The notes: a model not told the origin generated them from the letters alone. 64,000 nucleotides of DNA from Zygaena filipendulae (GCA_907165275.2 OU015672.1:1098501-1162500), one strand, 5' to 3'; shown: positions 1 to 10,764, counted from the stretch's first letter. Numbers and translations: made by a program.

Positions 1-99
1 CAGTACAATCTTTCCTTGTGACACATGAGGAACTACGCACGGCGCTGGAATATAATTTATTTCATTTTTGAGCATTGATTGATTGACAATATCAATCAA

Positions 100-170
100 T
101 CAATCAAATATTTATTGCAACCAAGTGTGCATTTCAAGTCAGATGTTACATAATATTATTCGCTATCAAA
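100..170 (-). mobile_element. LINE 3' end fragment with GATT-type tail
   Basis: (ATCA)n followed by AATATTTATTGCAACC reads on the minus strand as an AATAAATATT poly(A)-like signal plus GATT microsatellite, the usual look of a non-LTR retrotransposon tail. The body is not recognisable. Confidence 0.35.
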
Positions 171-309
171 AAGCACACAATTTCCTCACACTCGTAACGG
201 TTGTTGTTATTATTTTTTCTGTGAGAGACTGGACTCTTTATTCAGAATGACATGTTTTGAGTCCTACTGAAATTAATACAACATTTATCAGCAATTATGT
301 TTTACAAAC

Positions 310-489
310 CCAAACACATTGGTAGTGGATGACTCCATGTTCCATCGCTCTGGCATATGGCTGATCCGTTTCCTTCCATCCTCATCCCGTCCTGGCACCG
401 GAATATTATAGAAGCTCCCAAACCAGTTCCAGAAGATATGTTCTCCAGCCAACCATTCCAAAGTTGACCTGGATGGCCACAGTTGATTT
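310..489 (-). CDS. Hasp: Exon 9 of Hasp-like gene: CCP module 5 (last exon in window)
   Basis: Acceptor TTTCAG|AAATC at 490; phase 1 in. It encodes (E)INCGHPGQLWNGWLENISS, GTGLGASIIFRCQDGMRMEG, then NGSAICQSDGTWSHPLPMCL. Four cysteines make one CCP; two N-glycosylation sequons (NIS, NGS). The longest open frame at this place is a different, non-coding frame. The donor is G|GTTTGT at 310, which keeps phase 1; it is weaker than the others, and a GTAAAA donor 4 bases further on would change phase. The next exon is outside the window. Confidence 0.85.
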
Positions 490-1031
490 CTGAAACGGAA
501 ACAATTCTTTTTCGCAGGCGTTTTTGTAATCTTTGCCAATCATCCGCTGCATCTTTATTTGATTAAAAGAAAAAGTTTAAGAAATCGTACACTTATTGAA
601 CTTTACTCACCCAAAAAATCTTAAAGGAAGACTCAAGGGTTCTTTACATCATGATTTTAGTAATGAATATTCATAATAGGTACCTAATTATTGAAAAAAC
701 AGGAAAACTGAACTCTTTTGAGGTGTCCATGCTGATCATCCATACTAATATAGTTACTAATAATATAATAAATTCGAAAGTAACTGTCTGTCTGTCTGTC
801 TGTGACGCTTTCACGCCTTAACGGCTCGATCGATCATTATGAAATTTTGCGTACACGTTTTCAAAGATACAGAGAAGGACATAGGGTACTTTATATCCTG
901 GAATTACCGCGGGAACTCTGAAATTACCGCGGGGAAACCGCGAGGAACACCTAGTAATAAAGCTGACCTACTAATAAAGCTGACTACTCAAATAAGTTTA
1001 AATATAAGAATAGGTTAAGGTCTATACTCAC
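490..1031 (-). other. Intron between exons 8 and 9
   Basis: Contains family A copy 1; otherwise nothing recognised. Confidence 0.8.
736..955 (+). mobile_element. Family A short interspersed element, copy 1
   Basis: The family A consensus, seen across about 40 copies, is: (TA)CTAATATTATAAATG head, GTTTGTTTGTTACGCTTTCACG or a CTGT/GTTTG variant, GATGAAATTTTGC, ACGTTGTCAGGGGTACAGA, GACATAGGGTACTTTTTATC, CCCGCGGGAACTCCGAAATTA, CCGCGGGTGAAACCGCGG, ending GGCACAGCTAGT. The type is very common in Lepidoptera. It has no ORF and is probably moved by a LINE. This copy has a (CTGT)n stretch at 786-805 and sits in the intron between exons 8 and 9. Confidence 0.7.
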
Positions 1032-1214
1032 CTTTGCACAAAGGTTGTGTGCCAGACCACTTTTTATCAGCACCACAGCGCCTCGTAGCGTCTCCAACGA
1101 GACGATAACCGTACTTGCACTCGTACGAAACGACTGAGTTGTAAGCGCAGGAAGTGTATACCGCTTTCCCATGGCGAGGTGCTTCTGGTGGCGGGCACTG
1201 CACCTGAGTGACCA
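1032..1214 (-). CDS. Hasp: Exon 8 of Hasp-like gene: CCP module 4
   Basis: Acceptor CATCTAG|TGGTC at 1215, donor AAAG|GTGAGT at 1032; phase 1 in and out. I chose this acceptor over the nearer CAG before GTGCAG because only it restores the phase and gives LVTQVQCPPPEAPRHGKAVY. The module ends CGADKKWSGTQPLCK. It has five cysteines: the four canonical ones plus one in YTSCAYNSVVSYEC, which has no partner inside the module. Confidence 0.9.
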
Positions 1215-2581
1215 CTAGATGGCGACACAAGTCGCTTTAACGTAAATCTAGCCTGTCAGTAGATGGCGCTAATTGATTAATTGACAATGCTCACTTGTTC
1301 CTATTTGAAAACAAAGGCTTTGTGACGTAATAATTATGTAGATACCTACCTCATCGAAATAAATTAACATTGATTTCATCAAATAGGACATGCAATACGA
1401 AACAGATCATGCAAAATGAAACAATTGTAATAGTTTTTAACTTTATTGGCTACAGCAGGAATATAAGACGCACCGAATTGTTTTTACAATAATATAATAA
1501 TTCTTGCATATTATAAGTATATATATTTAAAATCGAATTAAAGCTTTTACTACTTTCAGTAATTGTCTACACACAATTTAATAATATAGCGATAGGCAGT
1601 AGGTACAAGTAAACTTTAAATTCAACATTAATCTTATCATGGCCTCAAATTATTTTGACTTTGAGGAAGTCATCAAAATTTATAGAATTACTACTTTCAT
1701 AGAATTTGAACTGAGTAACATTCTATAATGATCATAAACATTTACTCTACACAATGTTAATGATTTTTTAATTATTCAAACTGTCCCCTTCTCTCCTCCT
1801 TCTGAATAGCAGCAGGAAAGGCGAAAAAAAAATGTTTAGAATTTCGTTAGTTTTAAATCTCCTATAAATGGAAATCCCACCTATGAATGTATCATGTTAT
1901 ACTTAATAAGATAAAAATATATTTTTGATGTTGTTGATGCAATCAAGGTTTAAAGTTTGAAGTTGATTTAAGTGGGGTTTCCGTGGATCTAATTGCGTCA
2001 TGACAATGATATTGCTCGCGATGATGGCCATGATAATCACCATTTAAATACCAAGCGTCACATGCCAACTAGTCACCGATATAAAACCAACAGCATTATT
2101 GTTTCCTTTGAGTAAAATGACCACATAAAATTCGAAAACCATGCAAAACATTCCAAAATGAGGGACGACACTGAAATCGGCAACTACATTGTCACGAAGC
2201 AATGCTAGGAGAACACGATGAAGAATTCAATAAGTCATAACGATGAGTCTTTACCAGAACAAGTATAAAATACCACAAATTTATTGCATACATACATAGG
2301 TAATTATGCTATTTAGATCTTCAGGAGTTTAAGATAAATTTAAAAAGTTACTAGATCATCCATGTAAATAAAAAAAATTAAAAAAATGTTGTGCTTTAAT
2401 TTAAAAATTTATTTATAATATAATCTCAAAGCAATGCTAAACAAGGATTGGAAACTAGATATTTTGAATAAATTTTCAGATTAAACTACGTTTATTGGTA
2501 TTTAATTTCGTCTCTATTGAATAATAAAATACAGACTCATCGTCAAAACTTGATTTCGGAGACATTGTTTGTTTCACTTAC
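1215..2581 (-). other. Intron between exons 7 and 8
   Basis: AT-rich, with no repeat family or gene recognised in 1291-2480. Confidence 0.8.
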
Positions 2582-2758
2582 GGACACAAGTGGGCAGTTC
2601 CTTTGGTGCCCACGCACCGTCGGCTTGGCAGTACCGCTCCGCTTTGCCCACCAGTTCGAAGCCTTGGCCACATTGGACCACAGCTCTGCACCCGAAGGTG
2701 TGGCAGTCAGCCGTCACCCAGCCGTGCGGAACGTCACCGGGCTCACCGCATGAGCGAG
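2582..2758 (-). CDS. Hasp: Exon 7 of Hasp-like gene: CCP module 3
   Basis: Acceptor GCACAG|CTCGC at 2759, donor GTCC|GTAAGT at 2582; phase 1 in and out. It encodes RSCGEPGDVPHGWVTADC, HTFGCRAVVQCGQGFELVG, then KAERYCQADGAWAPKELPTC. Six cysteines are present: the four canonical ones plus an extra pair (ADC and FGC), probably an additional disulfide in this module. A hAT-like element starts 64 bp upstream of the exon in the intron. Confidence 0.9.
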
Positions 2759-2821
2759 CTGTGCAATCCAACATTATCATACTACTTGACAGACGTCAAC
2801 TGCTTCAGAGGCCTACCCAAG

Positions 2822-3165
2822 CACAGAACAGAAAATAACTGATAGAAGGGACATCAACTTAGTTTTTAGTATGAAATAGGTGAAAACCAGTGTCGCCGGG
2901 TAATTTTCGCCCACAAAAACCATTCATCACGCACCAAAACCTCATTAACGCAAAGAAATGTATTTGTAAAGAAACGCTTGTTGGTTACGATTTTACTCAG
3001 TCACTGTTTTTAAAATTCACAATTTTGGGAATATTGTGGAAAATATACTTGGGATACTAGCAAAAGGAGTTTTGAGCAAGTTAAGCATTTGCTCTAACTT
3101 CCTTTGCGACCGTGGCGCGCCTGTCCCGCCTACATGTCACCTCTAGTTAATTTATTTTCTCTGTG
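2822..3165 (+). mobile_element. hAT-like non-autonomous element, family J copy 1
   Basis: 344 bp with short inverted ends (CACAGAACAG.. / ..TTCTCTGTG), flanked by TACCCAAG and TCCCCAAG (7 of 8 match), the 8-bp duplication of hAT elements. Shares most of its length with 11366-11682. Starts 64 bp upstream of exon 7 of the Hasp-like gene. Confidence 0.65.
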
Positions 3166-3173
3166 TCCCCAAG

Positions 3174-4396
3174 GATCTCCACGATGGCCGTTTCTGCGCC
3201 ACATTCACCCGGACTCCGCCATCCTACACAGATCGTCCATCTATCTCATAGGGGGCCAAACGCAATTCATCATTTACCACTACAAATGCGAATATGGATT
3301 TTTTTGTTTGCTTGTTACGTTTTCATCATGCATCATCATGCTCAAACTTTCCATCAGATTTTAACGTTTGTATGTTACGTATCTCATACAAACGTGATCC
3401 TGGAGGTAGGTAAATCCTTTTAAATACAGATGTAGAGCGGACAAAGTGGAGAAACGTAAAGAACCTTATTTATCCGGGGGGAAGCGGCATGGACAATAGA
3501 ATTAATTGAATCGACCGTTATAGCTGAATGAGATACATTCTAGATACAAACAATAATGGTCGAACAGATTTTGTACTTATCACTTAATCCCTCCTTACTA
3601 AACAAAAAAGTTTCTAGTTAAAATATAAGACTTACGCGTGGTACTTCCATACGGTAGCGGGTCTTTAAAGTTTATTATTTCTAAAATCTTATGGTCGTGA
3701 CCGACAAAATCGGATATTGTGTCAACTTTAAAAAATCTAGCTGAAGTCTTATTTTTCAAAAAACTGGCTTTTAGAAAATTTCTAACCCCGAGTTATCCAA
3801 GACACGTATAGCAGAAACTTCCCTTTCGATTTGGCATCTCTTTTTCGAACAACAGCTTGTATAAATTTAAGTGAATAACAGTGGAAATCAAATTACTGAC
3901 GCCCTTGGTTCAAACATTAATGAAAAAAACTAAACTAAGTATGTTCTGATTAAATTACGTACAAATAGTTATGTGCTAGATGGGTAACACGAAGAAGTTT
4001 TCAATCTATAAAGTTGGTGTGAACTAGAGCATTGAAATTGCAATTTATTTTATCAAGGCGTTAACGAGAAATGACTCGGAGGATGCGGGCGAACCACTCA
4101 GCGCTATCCAATTCAATGTAATGGACTCTAAATTGCAACTTGGAAGATAACAAAGCATTGGACCAACTTTCAGGTACAAATAAGGAACAGCAGAGACAAT
4201 TACATACCTATACTAGCTGTCACAGCAAATTTGATATACCTAATTGGTCTAGCATTTTGTATTTCCAAAGCAGGCTTACTTATTTTATGTTCTCGACATA
4301 ATACCATATTACAAACAAACATACAAGTAATCTAATCTTTTCTCTTTATAATATTAGTAAAGACGTATTGATAAACAGATTTTATATTACACTCAC
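3174..4396 (-). other. Remainder of the intron between exons 6 and 7
   Basis: AT-rich unique-looking sequence after the family J element. Open frames at 3104-3423 are accidental. No gene seen. Confidence 0.7.
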
Positions 4397-4588
4397 GTTC
4401 GCAGCTGATATCGGGACCGTACCACGAGGCCTGTCCGTCCATAGCCAGGCACTTGGCCCTGGGGAACCCATTGGTGACGTAGCCGGTGTGGCAGTTGTAT
4501 TGGACAGTGGCGTCGAGGTCGAACGTGGCCTGTTCGGGCAGCGCCGAGTGGCGGGCGTGCTCTATGGTTGGAGGCTGCAGGCAGTAAA
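4397..4588 (-). CDS. Hasp: Exon 6 of Hasp-like gene: CCP module 2
   Basis: Acceptor TTCTAG|TTTACTGC at 4589, donor GAAC|GTGAGT at 4397; phase 1 in and out, the usual symmetric CCP exon. It encodes 63 codons starting with YCLQPPTIEHARHSALPEQ. Four cysteines and the SWYGPDISCE end fit one complete CCP. The segment around ALPEQATFDLDATVQY looks like a strongly conserved family segment. Frames open on the other strand here are shadows. Confidence 0.9.
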
Positions 4589-4911
4589 CTAGAATGGAAA
4601 CGTGATGCGATCAATAAAATCTTCTTCGTCTTTAGTTTCTGGCTTCGGGCACCATGTGTTGCCACTGTGACTCCGATAGGTACAGAAACGACGGACTCCA
4701 ATAAATTTTATGATCGATAAGAACATAATATGACAGGGAATATGATAGTGAGTTTCTGGCAGAAATCGAAGATGACGGATAATATGTCATTAATCTTCGT
4801 GTCGATAAAAAATGCCTAAAAGTGAATTTGTCTTCCCTTTTAGCCATCTTTATACAAGAGCGGTGTGGTGTTTGTGTTTCGCTTGAGCTGGTCCTTTCGA
4901 AGATTGCTTAC

Positions 4912-5018
4912 TGTTTTCCTTGCAGGCTGGCGGCTGCCCAGCCCACTGCCCATCTGCTTGACAGCTGCGACTTTGAAGACCGACCACGTGGTACCCGTGA
5001 GGACATGAGTATACTGCC
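4912..5018 (-). CDS. Hasp: Exon 5 of Hasp-like gene: second half of CCP module 1
   Basis: Acceptor TTTCACAG|GGCAG at 5019, donor AACA|GTAAGC at 4912; phase 2 in, phase 1 out. It continues with AVYSCPHGYHVVGLQ, then SRSCQADGQWAGQPPACKEN. The Tyr-x-Cys, Gly-Tyr, Cys-x-x-x-Gly-x-Trp and final Cys positions are the CCP signature and complete module 1. Confidence 0.88.
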
Positions 5019-5328
5019 CTGTGAAAGATAACAGGCGTAAGGATTGACCAAACAGTTGTCCATTGCTCAAGCAATACATGGCAATTTACCTCATTGTGAG
5101 CCGATCAATCGTGTTAAAGTGCATTGGCTGATTTCATCGAAAAAATAATATTCTGTCTGCAGTTAATACAGAAAGATCTTGAGGGATGGTTTCAATGTAT
5201 ATTGTTCGCCGATAATGCTTCAAAGATATTTTTATTTCGGGACAAAGAGTTCCCGAAGGAATCTAGGAGTTCATGCGGATGAAATCGCAGGAAACAGGCA
5301 TACAATTTTCTTGAATAATCACACTTAC

Positions 5329-5404
5329 TTGTGACCAAATAGCCGTCCTTCCTTCAATGTCACGGTGATGAGGTCGGACTGCTCCAACTCTGGACATTCG
5401 CGAT
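5329..5404 (-). CDS. Hasp: Exon 4 of Hasp-like gene: first half of CCP/sushi module 1
   Basis: Acceptor TTCCACAG|AT at 5405, donor CACAA|GTAAGT at 5329; phase 1 in, phase 2 out. It encodes (D)RECPELEQSDLITVTLKE and GRLFGHK. It holds the first Cys of a CCP module; the other three come from exon 5, so this module is split by a 310-bp intron. The exon is too short to appear as an open frame of usual size and is found only through splice sites and the family pattern. It is 24.3 kb from exon 3. Confidence 0.8.
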
Positions 5405-5432
5405 CTGTGGAAGAAACAATCTTATTGGACTA

Positions 5433-5560
5433 GCTGTTCGCTCGCGGTTTTACTCGCGTCAATTTTGGAATCTAATCGTAGGATCTCTTTAAATCAGGAT
5501 GAAAGTACCCAATAGTTTTACCCGAGCAAATATCGGTATTCCCATGGGAGTTCTCAAATA
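5433..5560 (-). mobile_element. Family A copy 2, truncated
   Basis: ACTAGCTGTTCGCTCGCGG start on the plus strand, then a diverged GTATTCCCATGGGAG block. Confidence 0.5.
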
Positions 5561-6591
5561 AAAAGGTTCAAACCTCAAGGGGCGAGAACTCCTACCACGG
5601 CTGGCAAAAGTTCATTGATATAGAAACTTAATAAGTAGCCCTCGATCTTCCATCTCTCTTGTTCAGGTTTAACTTTATATTTATAAGAGAAAAACTGCAG
5701 AGATTGTCAATATTACGTAAAATAAATTTTTTCGATGCAAATATTTTTATGACCCGAAAGGTGAAACTCAAACAGTTTGTAGCGGAAGCATTATTACCTA
5801 TAGGCAATTTTTTTACAGACTCCATAAGAAGAAGGAGTGCGAATCCACCCGACTGAAGTCGCCAATAAATCACTGTCATCAATCTCCAAGTCATATTTTT
5901 TATGATTTCCTTTTATTAAAAACGTGGCCTTAATAAAATTAATGCGTACAGTTTCTCTGATTAATTGCTTTTGTTCTGACGCCAGCTTTTTGACGCAAGA
6001 TACTGGCATCTCTGAAGAGTCTTTTTGATTGAGTGAACTTATTAATTGGGGTTTTTTCTTAAAATAAAAGGTAAATTGTCGGGATAAGAAATTAAATGCC
6101 TGAAGTTCATTTATTTAGCAAGTAGGTATATTTTATGTACTTAGGTAGGTACCACTAACAATCTCTAAAATGCTCGCTTCTAAAGTTATCATAACCCAGG
6201 ATAACTTGTACCCGGATAACTTCCAGAAGAAATAATAAAGGTAAATATGTATTATAAAAGAACATGAACACTTTTAACCGACTTCAAAAAAGCATTTTTT
6301 GCCACCATAACGCCACTACGTTGTGGTGGTCAAAGCTTGATAAGTGTTTTAGCTAGGTGTCGCGGCTTCGGTCCCAGCACCAGGAAAAATTATGTGAGTA
6401 TTTACAAAGATTATAAGAATTATATCAGTTGTCTGATACCCATATTAGGACATAGATAAGTCTCAACGAAGTTATAACTCTCAACGAAGCTTTATTTATC
6501 AGTAACTTAAGTGGGTAAACATTAGCCAAGTTTGTCAACTTGCCTAAGGGGGCTGGTCCCAGATTTATTTATTCCTACTAATATTATAAAT

Positions 6592-6680
6592 GGACGCAGA
6601 TAAGCAATAACATGTTAACCCGCAAAATTAAGTTATTGATTCAGAATGATTTATTGAGAGTTAGGGAACGTTTTTTAAGG
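6592..6680 (+). mobile_element. Family C element, 5' part
   Basis: GGACGCAGATAAGCAATAAC to GAGAGTTAGGGAACG; the rest is replaced. Confidence 0.6.
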
Positions 6681-7192
6681 GCCTATAGGAGGCTAGAACT
6701 GCCCCACCTCTCACTTTTGAACCTGTATATCAATAAAAGTATTCAATCAATAATATTGAAAAAAATATATAGTAAAGTTAAGGATATACACTAAGTCCTA
6801 TGTGATGTTAAAACACGATTACTAAAAATTTTCTCGATAGAAAAAAATCACAAACTTCCCTCTGATTTATACAAATAAACCGCAGAAGTCAATGAATCAT
6901 TTATCCATACTAATTAAACTTTGTATAGAAACTCAACATAATACAATACGTGTACTATGTGATCTCAATTGAAAATTATGTTTTTTGTTAGAAATTAAAT
7001 TCTGATATATTGCGAGTTCACCGCGTTCACCGCTTGAATTCAGTCGCGCTCCGGCATTCGAAAGGGGAACCCGCGTCGCTTGTCGTCTCTTACACCGACT
7101 TATCACCTAAGAAATTAAAAGTGCAGTGAAATGGGAAATAATCGGAACAAGAAAAAAAAAGACGGAATTGGCGAATAGAAACCGCTAAAAAC

Positions 7193-7209
7193 ATGAATAA
7201 AATATTAAA
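7193..7209 (+). CDS. Putative first coding exon of a nested plus-strand gene
   Basis: ATG AAT AAA ATA TTA AA then donor GTAAGT. It is preceded at 7020-7120 by a CpG-containing stretch that could be a 5' UTR. An upstream ATG at 7131 opens only a 15-codon frame. Two more exon-like pieces follow on the same strand at 7434 and 7797, all with phase 2 junctions. Joined, they read MNKILKNRQILLETDCNK, ENVPEVDLC and onward. I do not recognise the product. It lies antisense in the 24 kb intron of the Hasp-like gene. Confidence 0.35.
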
Positions 7210-7433
7210 GTAAGTACCTATCTACGTATTTATATAATATAAGTTATAAAATGTTTGTTTGCACCTACCTACTTTGTGTCTGATTATGGTTTGTTGACAT
7301 GAAACATGATTAAAAAAATGAAATAGGTAATGTACCTATTTATAGTAGTGTGATGAGCAAATAAGTAAAGTAGGTAGAACTGTTACGTAATCGTATTGTT
7401 CCCACCTAACTACAATACATTGTTCATTTTCAG

Positions 7434-7499
7434 AAATAGACAAATATTGCTCGAAACTGACTGTAATAAAGAAAATGTACCTGAAGTGGACCTGTGCCC
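7434..7499 (+). CDS. Putative second exon of the nested gene
   Basis: Acceptor TTCATTTTCAG at 7433 and donor CC|GTGAGT at 7500. The frame is open for the full 66 nt (phase 2 in and out) and reads NRQILLETDCNKENVPEVDL. The motif KENVP recurs as DENVP in the next exon-like piece. Confidence 0.35.
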
Positions 7500-7619
7500 G
7501 TGAGTATCATCTAGCTAAGTAAATAAATACACAAATGTTTTCAGAAATAGAGTAACCACAGGTTCTTAGGTACTTACCTAGTTCACTTCCATGTCCATGA
7601 CTGATTTTCACAATCCAAA

Positions 7620-7650
7620 AAGTTGCGGGTTCGAATCTCTGCCTGGTCGC
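7620..7650 (+). other. tRNA B-box-like motif, probable SINE remnant
   Basis: GCGGGTTCGAATCTCTGCC matches an RNA polymerase III B box, but no A box or tRNA fold precedes it. A similar GCGGGTTCGAATCTGCGGC lies at 38741-38759. Confidence 0.35.
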
Positions 7651-7796
7651 AAGTTTTTTGCTTTTTTTTATTTTAGTATAATTTGTTTAGTTACTATTTT
7701 TTTCTTTTATTTTTTAAAAGTTATTTTATTATTACTTTATTGTTATTTGTAGGTATACCTAAATATAAACTTTTTTTATCTTTTTAGGTAAAAAAG

Positions 7797-7876
7797 GAAA
7801 CTCGCTGCAGAAGAACAAGATGAGAACGTCCCAAATCTAGGAAAAAATAAAAAATTCGATCCTTCAACAAGTTCAA
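7797..7876 (+). CDS. Putative third exon of the nested gene
   Basis: Open frame LAAEEQDENVPNLGKNKK then FDPSTSS, ending in donor AA|GTGAGT. The better acceptor (TTTTTAG at 7787) would put a TAA in frame; the next AG at 7796 keeps the frame open. So either the second AG is used or the exon is decayed. No following exon was found in the next kilobase. Confidence 0.28.
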
Positions 7877-8269
7877 AGTGAGTTTCACCTAGGTACCTAT
7901 GTACAGGGAGTACATTACACTACATATTATGATGGCTTCATTCAGATCGCCGCGCGCGCCGGCCGGCCGGTTGTGTGATCGTGTATTTACACTTTGCACA
8001 TTGCATTGCACCACAGCACCATGCGAAAAAAATATAGTCTAGGAGCTTGTGGTGCAGTATGGGTGCAGTAGATAAACTAACTAAACTTATTTAGTTAACC
8101 TAACTGTAACCTAGTTAGCTAACCTGTTTCCTTGTTTTCATCTGTTTCTTGTTTTCTCCATTTTGTCACTTTGTTACCGGTAATCGAATTTGATCAAGGT
8201 ATAGATACATAATATGGAAACAGTATTAATCTAAGCGTTCTACTTATGCCGAGCAGAAGGGTTTCTCCC

Positions 8270-8730
8270 TGATGTGGAACTCAGATCCTGATGATCTTGA
8301 TATGGGACCAATGGGAAACTATAAGCTTTCAAATAAAAAAAGAATCATCAAAATCGGTGTAGTTTATCAATCGATTTTACATGTACATACACTTATAAAA
8401 TAAATAAATGAATATACAAACATACAAATTGTGAACCTCCTCCTTTTTTGAAGTCGGTTAATAATAAAACTTGCTCCTAATGTAAAAACTGTACTTTTCT
8501 GAAAACTGCATCAAAATCAGTTTAGGCAGATGCATGATAATCGCGGACAAACATACATACATACGGTTCAAACTCATAACCTTTTACAAAACCTGCTCTT
8601 AAGTGTAATAAATACTTTTCCGAAAACCGCATCAAAATCGGTTCAGTCAAAAGCAAGATTATCATGGAAAAACATAAATACAGTCATACAAGTCAAACAG
8701 AGAACCTCCTTTTTTGAAGTCGGTTAAATA
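8270..8730 (+). repeat. Family I dispersed repeats, two in a row
   Basis: Two copies end AACCTCCTCCTTTTTTGAAG then TCGGTTAA (about 8435-8465 and 8703-8728). Each has AATCGGT and an ACATACATAC stretch. Related pieces are at 6285, 24030-24115, 34612-34815, 43985-44095, 54505-54790 and 60640-60680. Confidence 0.6.
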
Positions 8731-9196
8731 AAGAACAACTGGTTACCTTATTGTTTAAAAGCAATCTTCCGGGCTAGGTATTTTACATTTTTTATTTATT
8801 TAAAAATACAGTCATTTTACTGTTACTTACTGTGATTGTTACAATAAACAAATTGTATGAATAAATTTTTCTAGTAAATTTACATAGTTTTATTTAATAT
8901 TGTGATGATATTGTGTGATAAAATTTGTGCCTGTGCTCCGGGTCTATAATGGTAGAGCTTGTCTAATCTGAAATGACGTGCGCAACACAAACTCCCGCTA
9001 TCGCTTGCACCGCAGTTTATTGTAGTACGAGGAAAATCTGTTAGATGTCGTTCTAAGCATTATAATTAGTAATAGTAATACTTTTTAAAAGATGGCGCTT
9101 TTATAACTCAAATGTCGTAATTACACAGAGGTGAGTCAGGTAGGGTGGGACGAAAGAAAGCTCGCGCGCCTAAGGTTATTGGCGTGGGGGAGCCCC

Positions 9197-9357
9197 TTAA
9201 TTGTGTGTTTACCTTATTACATTGCTTAAATATGTAACTAAATATTGAACATAAAAAATGATGACACAAAATGGCGCTCCTACTTTTAAAACACGATTTA
9301 TCTACTCAAAATTTCTCCAGTGTGGGTTAACACACTATTGCTTATCTACATATGTCC
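9197..9357 (+). mobile_element. Family C element, 3' part
   Basis: From GTGTGTTTACCTTATTACAT to TTGCTTATCTACATATGTCC. Confidence 0.65.
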
Positions 9358-9525
9358 AAATGTGAAAGTGTGGATGTTTGGATGTTTGTTACTCAATCAC
9401 GCAAAAACGGCTGGACGGATTTGGATGAAATTTGGCATGTACGTTGTCATAGGGTACTGTTTATCCCGGAATTCCCGCGGGAACTCCGAAATTACCGCGG
9501 GTGAAACCGCGGGGCACAGCTAGTT
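9358..9525 (+). mobile_element. Family A copy 3
   Basis: GTGAAAGTGTGGATGTTTGG to GGGGCACAGCTAGT, abutting the family C fragment at 9197-9357. Confidence 0.75.
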
Positions 9526-9594
9526 TAAAATAAAAATTTAGATCCAATCTTTTCACAGCCCAATTATTTTTCGCCGTCGCTCCTCAAATACGTT

Positions 9595-9853
9595 CTATTG
9601 TGAACGTTCACGTGTCAATTGCGTCTGTCTGGCACAGCCTTGACCTCCACGGGAGCATTGGGAGCACAAAGCCTTCCAGACGCCATTGTTCGAGGCACGA
9701 ACGCCCTCCACCGTCAATCGAGAGCAGCTGGTAACCGCGTGCGCTGCCAAATATCGAACACGCCGACCACTCGATGACACTTGATAAGCGATAAACGGCG
9801 GCTGGAACTTGGAGTTCAGGTCGACTTCGAATCCCACTTCGCGAAACTTTCAT
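9595..9853 (-). other. Possible coding fragment of unknown origin
   Basis: Minus frame open for about 80 codons, reading GFEVDLNSKFQPPFIAYQVS and SCSRLTVEGVRASNNGVWKA, ending RERSQ-stop. Base composition is less AT-rich than its flanks. No family is recognised and no splice sites fit the Hasp-like gene; it may be a captured or decayed exon. Confidence 0.25.
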
Positions 9854-9953
9854 ACCACTTACGTGTACGAACGACTCGATTGCTTTGCTATTGACCGTGA
9901 CGTGTTGTAAACGGGCGGCGGCGTCCCGCGATATTTGTCAAGGAAATTCCCTG

Positions 9954-10240
9954 AAATGGGCTTGTTAACTAAGTAAATTTTTGTTTCTAGTCCGTCTTGT
10001 AGATTAATAAAAAATATTGGACACGTATTTTTTTTTACGTAATGAAAAAATAACGCAGATACATTAAGTCGAAATGTCGCGTGACGCCACGCTGTGTTCC
10101 AGTTTGACGTCAAGAGCCCCCACTCCAAAACTTTAATGTGTTTTATCTTAGTATTTTTTTCGTAATTTGAAAAAGCACAAAACACGTGTCTATTTTTTTA
10201 TTATCTAACTGTCGAACTAAATAGAATTTTGATTTTCATA
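9954..10240. mobile_element. Family B copy 9, degenerate
   Basis: AGTCCGTCTTGTAGATTAAT and TTGGACACGTATTTTTTTTT are clear; of the core, CGCGTGACGCCACG is left. Confidence 0.65.
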
Positions 10241-10436
10241 CCCCGGAAACTACCCTATTATGTTAGTATGAAGCCATCCCTATCCAGTATCAACGGCGGC
10301 GTGACTATTAAAACACTTCAAAGCCAAGATAGAGTCTTTAATAATAACTTTTAATACTTTTTATCTCGTAATTACTGCAGAAAATTCGAAATTAACGCGG
10401 GTATTACTGAACCGATTTTGAAAATTATTTTATCAA

Positions 10437-10620
10437 GAAGCTGTGCGCCGCGATTTCACTCGCGTGAGTTTCGGAATTCTCGCAGGAACAATTTTTTCTA
10501 AAACCAAAGCAACCCAAGTTACTCCTTACAACATCAGCTATCTGCCAGTGAAAGTCCCGTTAAAATCGGTCCAGCCGTTTCAGAGATTAGCCGGAACCAA
10601 CAGACAGACAGAGAAAAATT
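10437..10620 (-). mobile_element. Family A copy 4, variant
   Basis: GCGCCGCGATTTCACTCGCG then a variant body ending CAGACAGACAGAG. The same variant is seen at 38415-38560 and 47215-47290. Confidence 0.6.
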
Positions 10621-10764
10621 AAAAAAAAAAAAATTATGTAAGTACCGTATATACCTACTTATACTTTCATATTATGCATTTAGTGAAAAGCTGTAAATTT
10701 GGCATTACAAACAGACACTTCAATTTTATTTATATGTATAGATAGTATTTGTGAGTGTCATAGG

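Noticed and set aside
288..539. 83-codon minus-strand open frame
   Set aside because: It covers the real CCP exon 310-489 in the wrong frame; the correct frame has the CCP cysteine pattern and matching splice phase.
7131..7180. ATG with a lysine-rich short frame (MGNNRNKKKKDG)
   Set aside because: Stops after 15 codons and does not reach the splice donor; at best an upstream ORF.
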